Positions 8,003-16,088 are shown, numbered from the stretch's first letter. The stretch: 64,000 nt of DNA from Caulobacteraceae bacterium UBA3198 (GCA_002363865.1 DEWY01000006.1:372001-436000); one strand, 5' to 3'. A program made the numbers and translations. The notes: generated by a model not told the origin, from the letters alone.

Positions 8003-9489
8003 ATCAGCGCCTCGGCGAGGTGAACCCGCCGGACGGCCTCTGACCCTTCCAGATCCGCGATGGTGCGGGCCAGCCGCAGGGTGCGGGTCCAGCCCCGGGC
8101 GGTGAGCCCTGCGCCCTCAGCGGCCTTCGACAACAGGGTCCGGGCCGCAGGTTCAAGCTGCCCGATCGCCTCAAGACGCTCGCCGGACGCCTGGGCGTTC
8201 AGCGGCGAGGCCGTTTCGCCCGCGGCCGCGGCCCGCTCCAGCTGGACCTGTCGCGCCTGGGCCACCCGGGCGGCGGCTTCAGCTGTACCGGCGGCCGGGG
8301 GCGGCAGGGCCATGTCGGCGGCGGTGACGGGGGGAACCTCCACCACCAGGTCCATACGGTCCATCATCGGGCCGGAGATCTTGCGCTGATAGTCGCTCTG
8401 GCAGCGGGGCGCCCGCCCGCAGGCGCCCCGGCCTGGGCCGCCTACGCCACAGCGACAGGGATTCATCGCCGCCACCAGCTGGAACCGGGCTGGATAGCGC
8501 ACATGGGCGTTGGCCCGGGCCACCACCACCTCGCCGGTCTCCAGCGGCTGACGAAGACTGTCGAGGGCCTGGGCGGAGAACTCCGGCAGCTCATCCAGGA
8601 ACAAGACCCCGTTGTGCGCCAGCGAGATCTCCCCGGGCTTGGCCTTGAGGCCCCCGCCGGTCAGGGCCGCCATGCTGGCCGAATGGTGAGGGGTGCGGAA
8701 GGGCCGCTGGCGGGTCAGCTCGCCCTTGGCGATCAGACCGGCCACCGAATGGATCATCGAGGTCTCGAGCAGCTCGGCCGCCGACAGGGGCGGCAACAGG
8801 CCCGGCAGCCGGGCGGCCATCATCGACTTGCCCGAGCCCGGCGGGCCCATGAACAGCAGGTTGTGGCCGCCGGCCGCGGCGATTTCCAGGGCCCGCTTGG
8901 CGTTCTCCTGGCCCTTCACGTCGCGCAGGTCCGGCGCGCGCTCGCCCTCCACCACGGGGCCCGGCTGCGGCGGAGACAGGATTTGGGTTCCCCGGAAGTG
9001 ATTGACCAGGGCGATCAGGGAGGGCGCGGCGAGGATGCGGGTGTCCCCGGACCAGGCGGCTTCGGCCCCGCAGGCCTCCGGGCAGATCAGGCCCAGGTCC
9101 ATGCCGCCGGCGAACACGGCGGCGGGCAGGGCCCCGGCCACCTGCACGATGCGCCCATCCAGCGACAGCTCCCCCACCGCCGCCCAGCCGGCCAGGGCGT
9201 CCGGCGGGATGATGCCCATGGCCGACATGACGGCCAGCGCGATGGGCAGGTCGTAGTGGCTGCCCTCCTTGGGCAGGTCGGCGGGCGCGAGATTGACGAT
9301 GATCCGTCGGGCCGGCAGGGCGAGGCCGAGTCCCGCGAACGCCGCCCTGACCCGCTCGCGGCTCTCGGCGACCGCCTTATCGCCCAGGCCGACCACCACG
9401 AAGGTCACGGCCCCGCCGGTCAGCTGGACTTCCACGTCGACCCGACGGGCCTCGACGCCGTCGAAGGCCACCGTCACCACCCCCGCCAT
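7957..9489 (-). CDS. comM: YifB/ComM-family Mg-chelatase-like AAA+ ATPase
   Basis: Protein of 510 residues. Order: N-terminal Lon-protease-like (ChlI) domain, central Mg-chelatase AAA+ module with Walker A GPPGSGKS, the family motif HHSASMAALTGGG and a sensor strand ending in MNPCRCG, then the C-terminal Mg-chelatase domain. ComM is a hexameric helicase that drives branch migration when transformed DNA is integrated; in non-competent bacteria it is presumed to act in recombination. A LexA-type SOS box and a consensus DnaA box lie upstream of the ATG, which suggests damage-inducible expression. The cysteine cluster after the sensor is typical of the family. Confidence 0.9.
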   Translation of the reverse strand: MAGVVTVAFDGVEARRVDVEVQLTGGAVTFVVVGLGDKAVAESRERVRAAFAGLGLALPARRIIVNLAPADLPKEGSHYDLPIALAVMSAMGIIPPDALAGWAAVGELSLDGRIVQVAGALPAAVFAGGMDLGLICPEACGAEAAWSGDTRILAAPSLIALVNHFRGTQILSPPQPGPVVEGERAPDLRDVKGQENAKRALEIAAAGGHNLLFMGPPGSGKSMMAARLPGLLPPLSAAELLETSMIHSVAGLIAKGELTRQRPFRTPHHSASMAALTGGGLKAKPGEISLAHNGVLFLDELPEFSAQALDSLRQPLETGEVVVARANAHVRYPARFQLVAAMNPCRCGVGGPGRGACGRAPRCQSDYQRKISGPMMDRMDLVVEVPPVTAADMALPPPAAGTAEAAARVAQARQVQLERAAAAGETASPLNAQASGERLEAIGQLEPAARTLLSKAAEGAGLTARGWTRTLRLARTIADLEGSEAVRRVHLAEALIYRRAAADGATVLAG

Positions 9490-9541
9490 GGCGCTCCCCC
9501 CGGCGACCGCCCCGACGCCTCAGAGGCCGCTTGGGGCGAGT

Positions 9542-9550
9542 TTATCCACA
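9542..9550 (+). promoter_or_regulatory. Consensus DnaA box
   Basis: TTATCCACA, an exact match to the strong DnaA-box consensus, lies 53 bp upstream of the comM start. A single box may mark DnaA-linked regulation rather than an origin. One chance 9-mer in 64 kb is not surprising on its own; its intergenic position beside an SOS box makes it worth recording. Confidence 0.45.
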
Positions 9551-9578
9551 GAGCCGCTCACGCCTCAGCTCAGAACAC

Positions 9579-9593
9579 GAACAAACATAGAAC
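9579..9593. promoter_or_regulatory. LexA/SOS box upstream of comM
   Basis: GAAC-AAACATA-GAAC is an exact match to the alphaproteobacterial LexA recognition pattern GAAC-N7-GAAC. It lies 90 bp upstream of the comM ATG in the 158-bp gap between gshB and comM, a suitable place to block the comM promoter. A further GAAC starts six bases earlier (9573). Since gshB points the same way and ends here, comM is the only gene it can serve. Confidence 0.75.
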
Positions 9594-9647
9594 ACAACGG
9601 GAAGCTGTGACAACCTCGAAATGCGCGGACCGGCAAGCTTGGCTATC

Positions 9648-10595
9648 CTATGCCTCGGCCCGGATCGCTTCCACCTTGGCCCACATCAGATCGGTGGCGT
9701 CGATCCCGGTGAATTTCTGCAGCGAACGGGCGCCGGTAGGCGAGGTGACGTTGATCTCGGTGAGATAGTCGCCGATCACATCGATGCCGACAAACAGCAG
9801 GCCGCGGGCCTTCAACTGCGGGCCGATGATGTCGCACAGCTCTCGGTCCCGGGCGGTGAGCTCCACAGCCTCGGCCCGCCCGCCGACCCGCAGGTTGGAG
9901 CGGATCTGGCCGGCGCCTGGCACCCGGTTGATGGCGCCCACGGGCTCCCCGTCCACCAGCAGGATGCGCTTGTCGCCCTTTGTGACGTCGGGCACGAACT
10001 TCTGAAGAATGACCGGCTCGCGGCCGATCGCGGCATGCAGCTCCAAGAGCGCATCCAAATTGGGATCATCGGCCAGCAGCCGGGCCACGCCCGAGCCGCC
10101 GTGGCCATGAAGCGGCTTGAGCACCATGTCCCCGTGCTCGGCCCGGAAGGCGTTGATGGCCTCGATATCCGAGCTGATCAAGGTCGGCGGCTGCACGCCT
10201 GGGAAGGTGGTGACAAACAGCTTTTCCGGCGCGTTTCGCACCTCGGTCGGGTTGTTCACCACCAGGGTCTTCGGGTGGATGGCGTCGAGAATGTGGGTGG
10301 TGGTGATGTAGGTCATGTCGAAGGGCGGGTCCTGCCGCAGCAGGACCACGTCCATCTCGGACAGATCCCGAAGCTCCCAGTCCCCGAAGGCGGCATGGTC
10401 GCCCTTGACGTCCTGCACCCGAACCGGGCGCCCGCGCGCCGTGACCCGGCCGTCCTGCAGGGACAGTCTGTCGGGGGTGTAGACCCACAGGCTGTGGCCC
10501 CGCGCCTGGGCGCTGAGCATCATCAGGAAGGTCGTGTCCCCCTCGATGTTGATCGATTCTAGGGGGTCCATCTGGACGGCGACCTTCAAGGCCAT
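9648..10595 (-). CDS. gshB: Glutathione synthetase
   Basis: ATP-grasp enzyme that joins gamma-glutamylcysteine and glycine in the second step of glutathione synthesis. The product is 315 residues, the family's usual length, starting MALKVAVQMDPLESI. The ATG at 10595 has AGGAG six bases upstream; an in-frame ATG 33 bp earlier lacks this. Visible family motifs are KPLHGHGGSGVAR (grasp loop), EINVTSPTG (metal/ATP site near the C-terminus) and RQDPPFD in the substrate-binding N-terminal half. It is the last gene of the rdgB-to-gshB operon, 69 bp after sirB1. Confidence 0.94.
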   Translation of the reverse strand: MALKVAVQMDPLESINIEGDTTFLMMLSAQARGHSLWVYTPDRLSLQDGRVTARGRPVRVQDVKGDHAAFGDWELRDLSEMDVVLLRQDPPFDMTYITTTHILDAIHPKTLVVNNPTEVRNAPEKLFVTTFPGVQPPTLISSDIEAINAFRAEHGDMVLKPLHGHGGSGVARLLADDPNLDALLELHAAIGREPVILQKFVPDVTKGDKRILLVDGEPVGAINRVPGAGQIRSNLRVGGRAEAVELTARDRELCDIIGPQLKARGLLFVGIDVIGDYLTEINVTSPTGARSLQKFTGIDATDLMWAKVEAIRAEA

Positions 10596-10664
10596 GGCGC
10601 GCTCCTGGTTCAACAGCTGCCTCGACATAGGCGGCGGCGGCGCAGAGCGCCAGGGTCAGCCGCC

Positions 10665-11483
10665 TCAGTTCAGCCGGAGCCGGACCCGTTCGCGGTGTAC
10701 CCGGGCGGCCAGGGCGGCGCCCTGGTCCAGCTTCCCGGCGCGCGCCAGGGCCTCCAGGGCGCCGGCCAGGGCGCCCTGGCCCTCCCGAGCCGTGGCCACG
10801 TCCAGCCAGGGGCGATGGTCCTGGGGGTCCAGCAGCGCCCGACGCAGGGCGGCGCGCTCGGCCCGCGGATAGTCCCGCCCCGCGGCGGACCTGGCGAAGA
10901 TGTTGTTCTGCAGGCGGATCAGCACAGCCCGGTCGGCGGCCGGCGTCATCAGCAGGTCGAGACGGTCGGCCACGTTCGGGGTCAGTCCCGCGTGCAGGGC
11001 CCGCCGGGTGAGCTCCGAGGGCAGAACCACCCGGCCCTCGCTGAACGGATCGAGGGCCAGGGGGCCTTCGGGGGTGTCGATCCTCAGCAGGAAGTGGCCG
11101 GGGAAATCGACGCCCGCGACGTTCAGCCCACCCAGCTTGGCCACATGCAGATACAGGATGCCCAGCGTGACCGGCAGGCCCTTGCGCCGCTGAGCCACCG
11201 CGATGATGTCGGCGTTGTCCGGGTCGTCATAGGTGAACAGGTCCCCCGACAGCCGCAGGTCCCCGGACATGGTTTCGGCCAGCGCCTCTTCCTGGCTCTC
11301 CCGCCGAAGCCGCGCAGCCAGGCGTTCGAGGCCGGCGGCGGCCAGGTCCCTCACCCCCTGGGGATCGCGGGCGGGATCGTCGTGAATGGCGCAGGCGATG
11401 GCGGCCTCCAGCAGGGGGAAGTCCGCCCCTGGGGCCAGACGCCCGGCGTCGGCGATGAGCCCCTCCGCCTCCTCACGGGTCAT
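10665..11483 (-). CDS. SirB1-family transglutaminase-like/TPR protein
   Basis: Protein of 272 residues in the SirB1 family. The N-terminal transglutaminase-like core shows RRKGLPVTLGILYLHVA and VDFPGHFLLRID, the conserved segments of the family. The C-terminal quarter is helical and repeat-like (LQNNIFARSAAGRDY onward), with TPR character. The biochemical role is unknown; classical transglutaminase catalytic residues are not evident. It starts 11 bp inside the end of yraN, so translation is probably coupled. Confidence 0.8.
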   Translation of the reverse strand: MTREEAEGLIADAGRLAPGADFPLLEAAIACAIHDDPARDPQGVRDLAAAGLERLAARLRRESQEEALAETMSGDLRLSGDLFTYDDPDNADIIAVAQRRKGLPVTLGILYLHVAKLGGLNVAGVDFPGHFLLRIDTPEGPLALDPFSEGRVVLPSELTRRALHAGLTPNVADRLDLLMTPAADRAVLIRLQNNIFARSAAGRDYPRAERAALRRALLDPQDHRPWLDVATAREGQGALAGALEALARAGKLDQGAALAARVHRERVRLRLN

Positions 11484-11892
11484 GCACGCCTCCTGCTGTG
11501 CCGTTCCAGGCGTCGGGCCGATGCTGGGGCAGCCGTCCTGGCGCCAGGGCGATCAGGTCCAGCCGCACCGCCAGGTTCTTCAGCCGGGGCCGCCCGCCGG
11601 CCACGGCCGCGCCGGCCCGACGAAGGCGGTCGCGCTGCTCCGGGGCCACGGCGGCCAGAGCGTCGGCCAGGGTGAGCCGGCTCTTGACCTCCACCACGGC
11701 CAGCACCGCCCCCTTCTGAGCCAGCAGGTCGATCTCGCCCAGGCGGGTGCGCAGCCGGAAGCCCAGAATGCGGTAGCCCTTGAGCATCAGCCACAGCGCG
11801 GCCCAGGCCTCAGCCCGCCGGCCGCTGCGGCGGGCCTGAACGCCGCGGGCCTGGCGCGCGGCGATAACGTGGCCTGGGTCAGGCCTCCGCAT
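11473..11892 (-). CDS. yraN: UPF0102/YraN endonuclease-like protein
   Basis: Protein of 139 residues with the YraN core: RRAEAWAALWLMLKGYRILGF, RLGEIDLLAQ and VVEVKSR. GEIDL and VEVK correspond to the D and E-x-K parts of a PD-(D/E)xK nuclease fold, all intact. The family is widespread and probably acts on Holliday junctions or other DNA structures, but evidence is limited. It overlaps rsmI upstream by 14 bp and sirB1 downstream by 11 bp, the classic rsmI-yraN pairing. Confidence 0.88.
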   Translation of the reverse strand: MRRPDPGHVIAARQARGVQARRSGRRAEAWAALWLMLKGYRILGFRLRTRLGEIDLLAQKGAVLAVVEVKSRLTLADALAAVAPEQRDRLRRAGAAVAGGRPRLKNLAVRLDLIALAPGRLPQHRPDAWNGTAGGVHDP

Positions 11893-12763
11893 CGGCCTGG
11901 TCCGCCTTCAGTTCGAGCGCCCGGCGATAGAGCTCCCGGCGCGGCAGGCCGAGCGCCCTGGCCACTTCTCCGGCCGCCTCGGCGGGCTTCAGGCGGCCCA
12001 GGGCTTCGCGCAGGGCGAGGTCAGCGTCCGCCGCCGTCGCCTCCATCTCCCGACCAGGGCCCACCAGGATGACGATCTCGCCCTTGGGCGCCTGCAGGGT
12101 GGGGTCCTCGGCCAGAACCTCCAGAGGCCCGCGCACCACGGTTTCGTAGAGCTTGGTCAACTCCCGGCAGACCACCGCTTCCCGGGGGCCGAACACCTGC
12201 GCCATGTCGCTCAGGGTCTCTCCCAGACGCGAAGCGCCTTCGAAGAACACCAGGGTGGCCCGCACGCCCGCCACCTCCTGCAGGAAGGTGCGCCGCGCCG
12301 CGCTCCTGGGGGGTGGAAAACCGGCGAACAGGATGCGGTCGGAGGGGAGCCCCGCCACTGACAGCCCCGCCAGCAGGGCTGAGGCGCCCGGAATGGGATG
12401 GACCGGAAATCCGGCGGCGGCGGCTTCGCGCACCATCCGGTAGCCCGGATCAGAGATCAACGGGGTGCCGGCGTCCGACACCAGGGCCACCCGCCCGCCC
12501 TGCTCCAGGACCGCCAGAGCCTTGGGCCGCGCCCGCTCGGCGGCGTGCTCGTCGTGGCGTTCCATCTTTCCGGAGATCTTGAACGCCGCCAGCAGCTTTC
12601 CGGTCACCCGGGTGTCTTCGGCCAGGATCAGATCGGCGGCGGAAAGTACATCCAGAGCGCGTAGTGTGATGTCTCGCAAATTCCCGATAGGCGTCGCGAC
12701 AATGTAGAGCCCCGGCGCCAGAGGCGCGTCGGACAGGGGTGGTGGGTCGACGGGATGGGCCAT
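11879..12763 (-). CDS. rsmI: 16S rRNA (cytidine-1402 2'-O)-methyltransferase
   Basis: SAM-dependent tetrapyrrole-methylase-fold enzyme that 2'-O-methylates C1402 in the ribosomal P site. The product has 294 residues starting MAHPVDPPPL; a start 36 bp upstream is possible but adds residues not usual for the family. Motifs: YIVATPIGNLRDITLRALD, AEDTR, SDAGTPLISDPGY and PGASALLAGL. The C-terminal helical domain after residue 230 fits the family. It precedes yraN with a 14-bp overlap and follows hemW after 45 bp. Confidence 0.93.
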   Translation of the reverse strand: MAHPVDPPPLSDAPLAPGLYIVATPIGNLRDITLRALDVLSAADLILAEDTRVTGKLLAAFKISGKMERHDEHAAERARPKALAVLEQGGRVALVSDAGTPLISDPGYRMVREAAAAGFPVHPIPGASALLAGLSVAGLPSDRILFAGFPPPRSAARRTFLQEVAGVRATLVFFEGASRLGETLSDMAQVFGPREAVVCRELTKLYETVVRGPLEVLAEDPTLQAPKGEIVILVGPGREMEATAADADLALREALGRLKPAEAAGEVARALGLPRRELYRRALELKADQADAEA

Positions 12764-12808
12764 GGGACAAGGGTTCGCCGGTCGGAGCCCGCAAAGCAAG
12801 CTTCGCCT

Positions 12809-13963
12809 TCAGACCAATAGCCGTCGCACCACATGGTCAAGCAGCAGACGTCCAGCTGGGGTGACCCGCAACCTTGAATTGTCCTTCGTGAGCAACCCCT
12901 CCTCCGCAAGGCCTTTGATCCGGTCGTGATCCGGGGAGAGCCCCAGGGGCGCCACTTCTGCGAAAGTAACCCCGGGCCAGACGCGCAGGCCGCTGATCAC
13001 CCGTTCTTCCGCCGCTTCGACGGGGGAGAGGGGTTCGAGGCCAGGAAAGCCGCGGCCTGATTCGGCGACCCGGGCGATATAGGCGGCCGGGCGCGCCATC
13101 GCCTCGGTGGCGCAGCGGGCGCCATCCACGGTCACGCGCCCGTGGGCCCCGGGCCCGACGCCCACATAGTCCAGCCCCTGCCAGTAGACGAGATTGTGCC
13201 GCGACCGGGCGGCCTGGCCCCGGGCGTGGTTGGAGACCTCATAGGCTTCGAAGCCGGCGGCCTCCAGGACCGCCTGGGTGGTGTCATAGAGCGCCGCGCC
13301 GAGCTCGTCGTCGGGCGGGGTGAAGCGCCCCCGGCGGACGGCGCGGTCAAAGGCGGTGCCGGTCTCGATGGTCAGTTGATAGGGCGAGACGTGCTCGGCG
13401 CCGTAGGACAGGGCCTCGGCCAGCTCGCGCCCCCAGGCTTCGGGCGTCTGGCCGGGCCTAGCATAGATCATGTCCAGGGACAGGCGCGGAAAGGTTGTCG
13501 CGGCGATCTTCAGGGCGCGGCGGGCGGCGCCGGCGTCATGGTCGCGTCCGAGAAAGGTCAGGGCCTCGTCGTCCAGGGCCTGCACCCCCAGGGACAGGCG
13601 AGCCACGCCCGCCTCGGCCAGGGCGGCGAACCGGCTGGCCTCAGCGTCGGTGGGATTGGCCTCCAGGCTGACCTCGAGGTCGGCGGCCGGGGTCCAGAGC
13701 CCGCAGGCGGTCTCGATGATCCGGGCCACCGCCTCCGGCGCCATCAGCGACGGCGTGCCGCCCCCGAAGAAGACCGAGACCAGGGTGCGCGGGCCGGTCA
13801 ACTCCGCCTGGGCGGTCAGGTCGTCGATGATCGCATCCACCAGAGCAGCCTGCTCGTCGGCGCGACCGCGGTCGCGATAGACGTTGAAGTCGCAGTAGGG
13901 ACAGATCCGCGCGCAGTAGGGCCAATGGACATAGACCCCCAGGGGGCGCGCGGAACTCGTCAA
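12809..13963 (-). CDS. hemW: Radical SAM heme chaperone HemW
   Basis: Protein of 384 residues related to oxygen-independent coproporphyrinogen oxidase. The motif CARICPYCDF gives the cluster ligands C17, C21 and C24. The fourth cysteine that marks true HemN is absent (Phe follows), which fits HemW, a heme-binding chaperone for respiratory enzymes. GGGTPSLM, EANP and GVGPGAHG are further family segments, and a C-terminal HemN-type winged helix follows. Its ATG overlaps the rdgB stop (ATGA), so the two are translationally coupled. Confidence 0.92.
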   Translation of the reverse strand: MTSSARPLGVYVHWPYCARICPYCDFNVYRDRGRADEQAALVDAIIDDLTAQAELTGPRTLVSVFFGGGTPSLMAPEAVARIIETACGLWTPAADLEVSLEANPTDAEASRFAALAEAGVARLSLGVQALDDEALTFLGRDHDAGAARRALKIAATTFPRLSLDMIYARPGQTPEAWGRELAEALSYGAEHVSPYQLTIETGTAFDRAVRRGRFTPPDDELGAALYDTTQAVLEAAGFEAYEVSNHARGQAARSRHNLVYWQGLDYVGVGPGAHGRVTVDGARCATEAMARPAAYIARVAESGRGFPGLEPLSPVEAAEERVISGLRVWPGVTFAEVAPLGLSPDHDRIKGLAEEGLLTKDNSRLRVTPAGRLLLDHVVRRLLV

Positions 13964-14562
13964 AACAGGGCGGCCTTGAGCTTGGCGAAGGCGAGCGCCC
14001 GGTGGCTCATGGCGTCCTTGGCGGCCGGCTCCATCTCGCCGAAGGTCTCCCGCCCGCCCTGCGGCACGAAGATGGGATCATAACCGAAGCCCCGGTCGCC
14101 CCGGCCGGGGAAGACCAGTTGACCGTCCAGCCGGCCTTCCACCACCAGGGCCGGCCCCTCATCGGGCCAGGCCACCGCCAGGGCGCAGGTGAACCAGGCG
14201 GCGCGGTCCTTCAGCCCGGTGGCCTCCAGCCGCGACTCCACCTTGGCCATGGCCAGGTTGAAATCCTTGTCCGGCCCCGCCCAGCGGGCCGAATAGACCC
14301 CCGGCGCCCCGTCCAGGGCCGCGACGCTGAGCCCGGAGTCGTCGGCCAGGGCGATCAGGCCGCCCCCCCGGGCCGCGGCCCGGGCCTTGAGCAGGGCGTT
14401 GCCGACAAAGGTGGTCTCGGTCTCCTCCGGCTCGGGCAGGCCAAGCTCGCCGGCGGTGACCAGCTCGAAGCGATTCTCCAGGATCGCCGCCAACTCCCGG
14501 GCCTTGCCGGGATTGTGGGTGGCCACCACCAGCCGCGCGCCGGGTTCGAGCTTCAGGGCCAT
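13960..14562 (-). CDS. rdgB: Non-canonical purine NTP pyrophosphatase (XTP/dITP diphosphatase)
   Basis: House-cleaning enzyme that hydrolyses dITP/XTP and keeps deaminated purines out of DNA. Length 200 residues, normal for RdgB/HAM1. Motifs: ATHNPGKARELAAIL at the N-terminus (triphosphate binding), ADDSGL (metal/active site), FGYDPIF and the C-terminal SHRALAF. It is the first gene of a six-gene minus-strand operon (rdgB-hemW-rsmI-yraN-sirB1-gshB) and overlaps hemW by 4 bp. The promoter should lie in the gap to 14690. Confidence 0.94.
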   Translation of the reverse strand: MALKLEPGARLVVATHNPGKARELAAILENRFELVTAGELGLPEPEETETTFVGNALLKARAAARGGGLIALADDSGLSVAALDGAPGVYSARWAGPDKDFNLAMAKVESRLEATGLKDRAAWFTCALAVAWPDEGPALVVEGRLDGQLVFPGRGDRGFGYDPIFVPQGGRETFGEMEPAAKDAMSHRALAFAKLKAALF

Positions 14563-14689
14563 GGGCCATCCTTCCGTGAGACGGGGCGAACATAGGCAGC
14601 CCGCGCCGCCTGGGCAAACCGCCCACGGACCGGGCCCCGTCAGGTCAGCCCGATGACAGGACGTTCACTTCCTTACGACGATTTAATAT

Positions 14690-14721
14690 CGTTTTTCGAT
14701 AATCTTCTTGATCGAAAAACG
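14690..14721. promoter_or_regulatory. AT-rich 11-bp inverted repeat, probable operator
   Basis: CGTTTTTCGAT (14690-14700) and its exact reverse complement at 14711-14721 flank a 10-bp spacer. The left arm contains a smaller dyad, TATCG-TTTTT-CGATA. This is the lowest-GC stretch in the neighbourhood, 92 bp upstream of the 36-residue peptide and in front of the DUF2975-XRE pair. It probably binds the XRE regulator encoded at 15499 (autoregulation), an inference from position and symmetry. Confidence 0.55.
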
Positions 14722-14812
14722 GCATGTCCGTATCGACTAACGACATGGAGCCAAGGCGCTCCACGACCTCTTCCCCGCCTTCGGGCGACCTTCAGATCAA
14801 GGACTTGAACCC

Positions 14813-14923
14813 ATGCCCCGCTTCGCTCTCTCCAACGGTTTTGAACGTTTCGCCCTGGCCTGCGCCCTGTGCCTGGCCGTCCTGCCCATCGTCACCGTGG
14901 TCGCCGGGGCCGGCATCCTCTAG
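14813..14923 (+). CDS. Predicted 36-residue membrane microprotein
   Basis: Begins MPRFALSNGFERFALACALC and continues as one hydrophobic helix (about residues 13-35). Third positions are G/C-rich and the peptide reads as a plausible single-pass inner-membrane protein. No strong Shine-Dalgarno is visible. It lies between the inverted repeat and the DUF2975 gene on the same strand, so it may be the first cistron of that operon. Function unknown. Confidence 0.5.
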   Translation: MPRFALSNGFERFALACALCLAVLPIVTVVAGAGIL

Positions 14924-14956
14924 TCTGAGGACGGGAAAAGGCGGGGCCAGACCATC

Positions 14957-15487
14957 ATGCGCGCTCTAGGGCCAGGCTCGGTATCGAGCTTTCTGAAGAT
15001 CATTCTCGACGTGGTCTATGTGGCCCTCTGGATCGGGGTCAGCGTCGTCGGCGTGCTGATGCTGGCGGCCCTGCTCTTCTCCTTCAATCCGGAGATGCTG
15101 GCCGATATGGCGGTCACGGCCGGGGGGGAGGAGATTGAGAACCGCGGCCCCGTGGTGACCCTCGGCCTGCTGGCCGCGGCGGTCTATATGGGCGGCATCC
15201 TGGTGATCGTGGCCCAGCTGCGGAAGATCTTCTCCACCCTCACCGCCGGCGACCCGTTCCACCCCGACAATGTTCGGCGCCTGCGCATGGTGGGCCTGAT
15301 CCTGGCGGGGCTTGAGCTTGGCCGCTACGCCTTCTGGGCCCTGTCCAGCGCCATCCTGCCGGACTCCAACGCCGTAGAGCCGTCGCTCAGCCTGACGGCC
15401 TGGTTCTCGGTCCTGGTGGTCTTTGTCCTGGCCGAGGTGTTTCGCGAGGGCGCCCGCCTGCGCCGCGAAGCCGAACTGACCATCTGA
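14957..15487 (+). CDS. DUF2975 family membrane protein
   Basis: Integral membrane protein of 176 residues with four hydrophobic segments (near 14-36, 67-88, 115-130 and 147-165). The loop LTAGDPFHPDNVRRLRMVG is the DUF2975 hallmark. In many bacteria DUF2975 genes are followed by a small XRE regulator, exactly as here (12 bp downstream), and the pair is thought to form a membrane-linked regulatory module. The biochemical role is unknown. Confidence 0.85.
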   Translation: MRALGPGSVSSFLKIILDVVYVALWIGVSVVGVLMLAALLFSFNPEMLADMAVTAGGEEIENRGPVVTLGLLAAAVYMGGILVIVAQLRKIFSTLTAGDPFHPDNVRRLRMVGLILAGLELGRYAFWALSSAILPDSNAVEPSLSLTAWFSVLVVFVLAEVFREGARLRREAELTI

Positions 15488-15498
15488 GGAACGCCAAA

Positions 15499-15735
15499 GT
15501 GCCCATCCGCGTGCTTCTCGACCGCGTTCTCCTGGAACGGCGCATGTCGCTCACCGAACTGGCCGACCGGGTCGGGGTGACCATCGCCAACCTGTCGATC
15601 CTCAAGACTGGCAAGGCCCGGGCCGTGCGGTTCTCCACCCTGGCGGCCCTGTGCCGCGAGCTCGACTGTCAGCCGGGCGACCTGCTGCACTATGAGCCGG
15701 GGCCCGGCGATGAGGACTTTGGCGAGGAGGATTAA
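15499..15735 (+). CDS. Small XRE-family regulator (HTH_26 type) paired with DUF2975
   Basis: Seventy-eight residues, GTG start, with a complete helix-turn-helix: MSLTELADRVGVTIANLSIL followed by KTGKARAVRFSTLAALCREL. The rest is a short acidic tail. The compact HTH_26/YozG type nearly always follows a DUF2975 gene. It probably binds the inverted repeat at 14690-14721 and controls its own operon, with the membrane partner possibly modulating it; this is inference from gene order. Confidence 0.85.
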   Translation: MPIRVLLDRVLLERRMSLTELADRVGVTIANLSILKTGKARAVRFSTLAALCRELDCQPGDLLHYEPGPGDEDFGEED

Positions 15736-15842
15736 CGCCCGCCGCTCCGCCATGTTGCATCGCGACAACACATCGCCGTGATCTTGTGGCGCAACTGTCA
15801 GTTTTTTCCGGCGAGCCGTTGCAGGGACCGGGAGCCAGGCCT

Positions 15843-15872
15843 ATGTGCAATGCAACATTTTGCACTGCACAA
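15843..15872. promoter_or_regulatory. Paired TGCA-type operator resembling PhaR sites
   Basis: Two arms face each other: TGCACTGCACAA (15861-15872) matches the PhaR consensus TGCRNYGCASMA, as I recall it from rhizobia, at all 12 positions. The opposite-strand arm (15843-15854) matches 11 of 12. The dyad ends 11 bp before the ATG of the 35-residue microprotein and overlaps its ribosome site region, so a bound repressor would block it. PhaR-type regulators couple polyhydroxybutyrate granules to gene expression. The consensus is from memory and should be verified. Confidence 0.5.
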
Positions 15873-15883
15873 AGGGGCAGAAC

Positions 15884-15991
15884 ATGATTGCAGCGATCGA
15901 ACGCTTCCTGACCCGCTGGATGGCTCCGCTGGCCAATGAACTGGCCCGCATGCCGCCCTCGGCCCAGCGCGACCTGCTGATCGGCCTCTAA
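15884..15991 (+). CDS. 35-residue amphipathic microprotein
   Basis: Starts MIAAIERFLTRWMAPLANEL and ends in LLIGL. An AAAGGGG ribosome site stands six bases upstream. Hydrophobic and charged residues alternate with helical periodicity and there is no full transmembrane span, so surface binding to a membrane or granule is plausible. A strong intrinsic terminator follows 46 bp later and a symmetrical operator precedes it. It therefore forms a self-contained transcription unit, which argues that it is a real gene despite its size. Function unknown. Confidence 0.55.
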   Translation: MIAAIERFLTRWMAPLANELARMPPSAQRDLLIGL

Positions 15992-16037
15992 GGGTCTAAC
16001 GCCCTTTCGGCCTCAGCCTGAGGTTTGAGACATCAGA

Positions 16038-16073
16038 ACGGCCGGATGCGGGCTTCGCACCCGGCCGTTTTTT
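16038..16073 (+). terminator. Strong intrinsic terminator of the microprotein unit
   Basis: ACGGCCGG pairs with CCGGCCGT around an inner TGCG/CGCA stem and is followed by TTTTTT (16068-16073). The T-run is on the plus strand, so it ends transcription from the microprotein at 15884. It also separates this unit from the convergent rph gene ending at 16089. Confidence 0.88.
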
Positions 16074-16088
16074 CGTGGCCGATCCATT

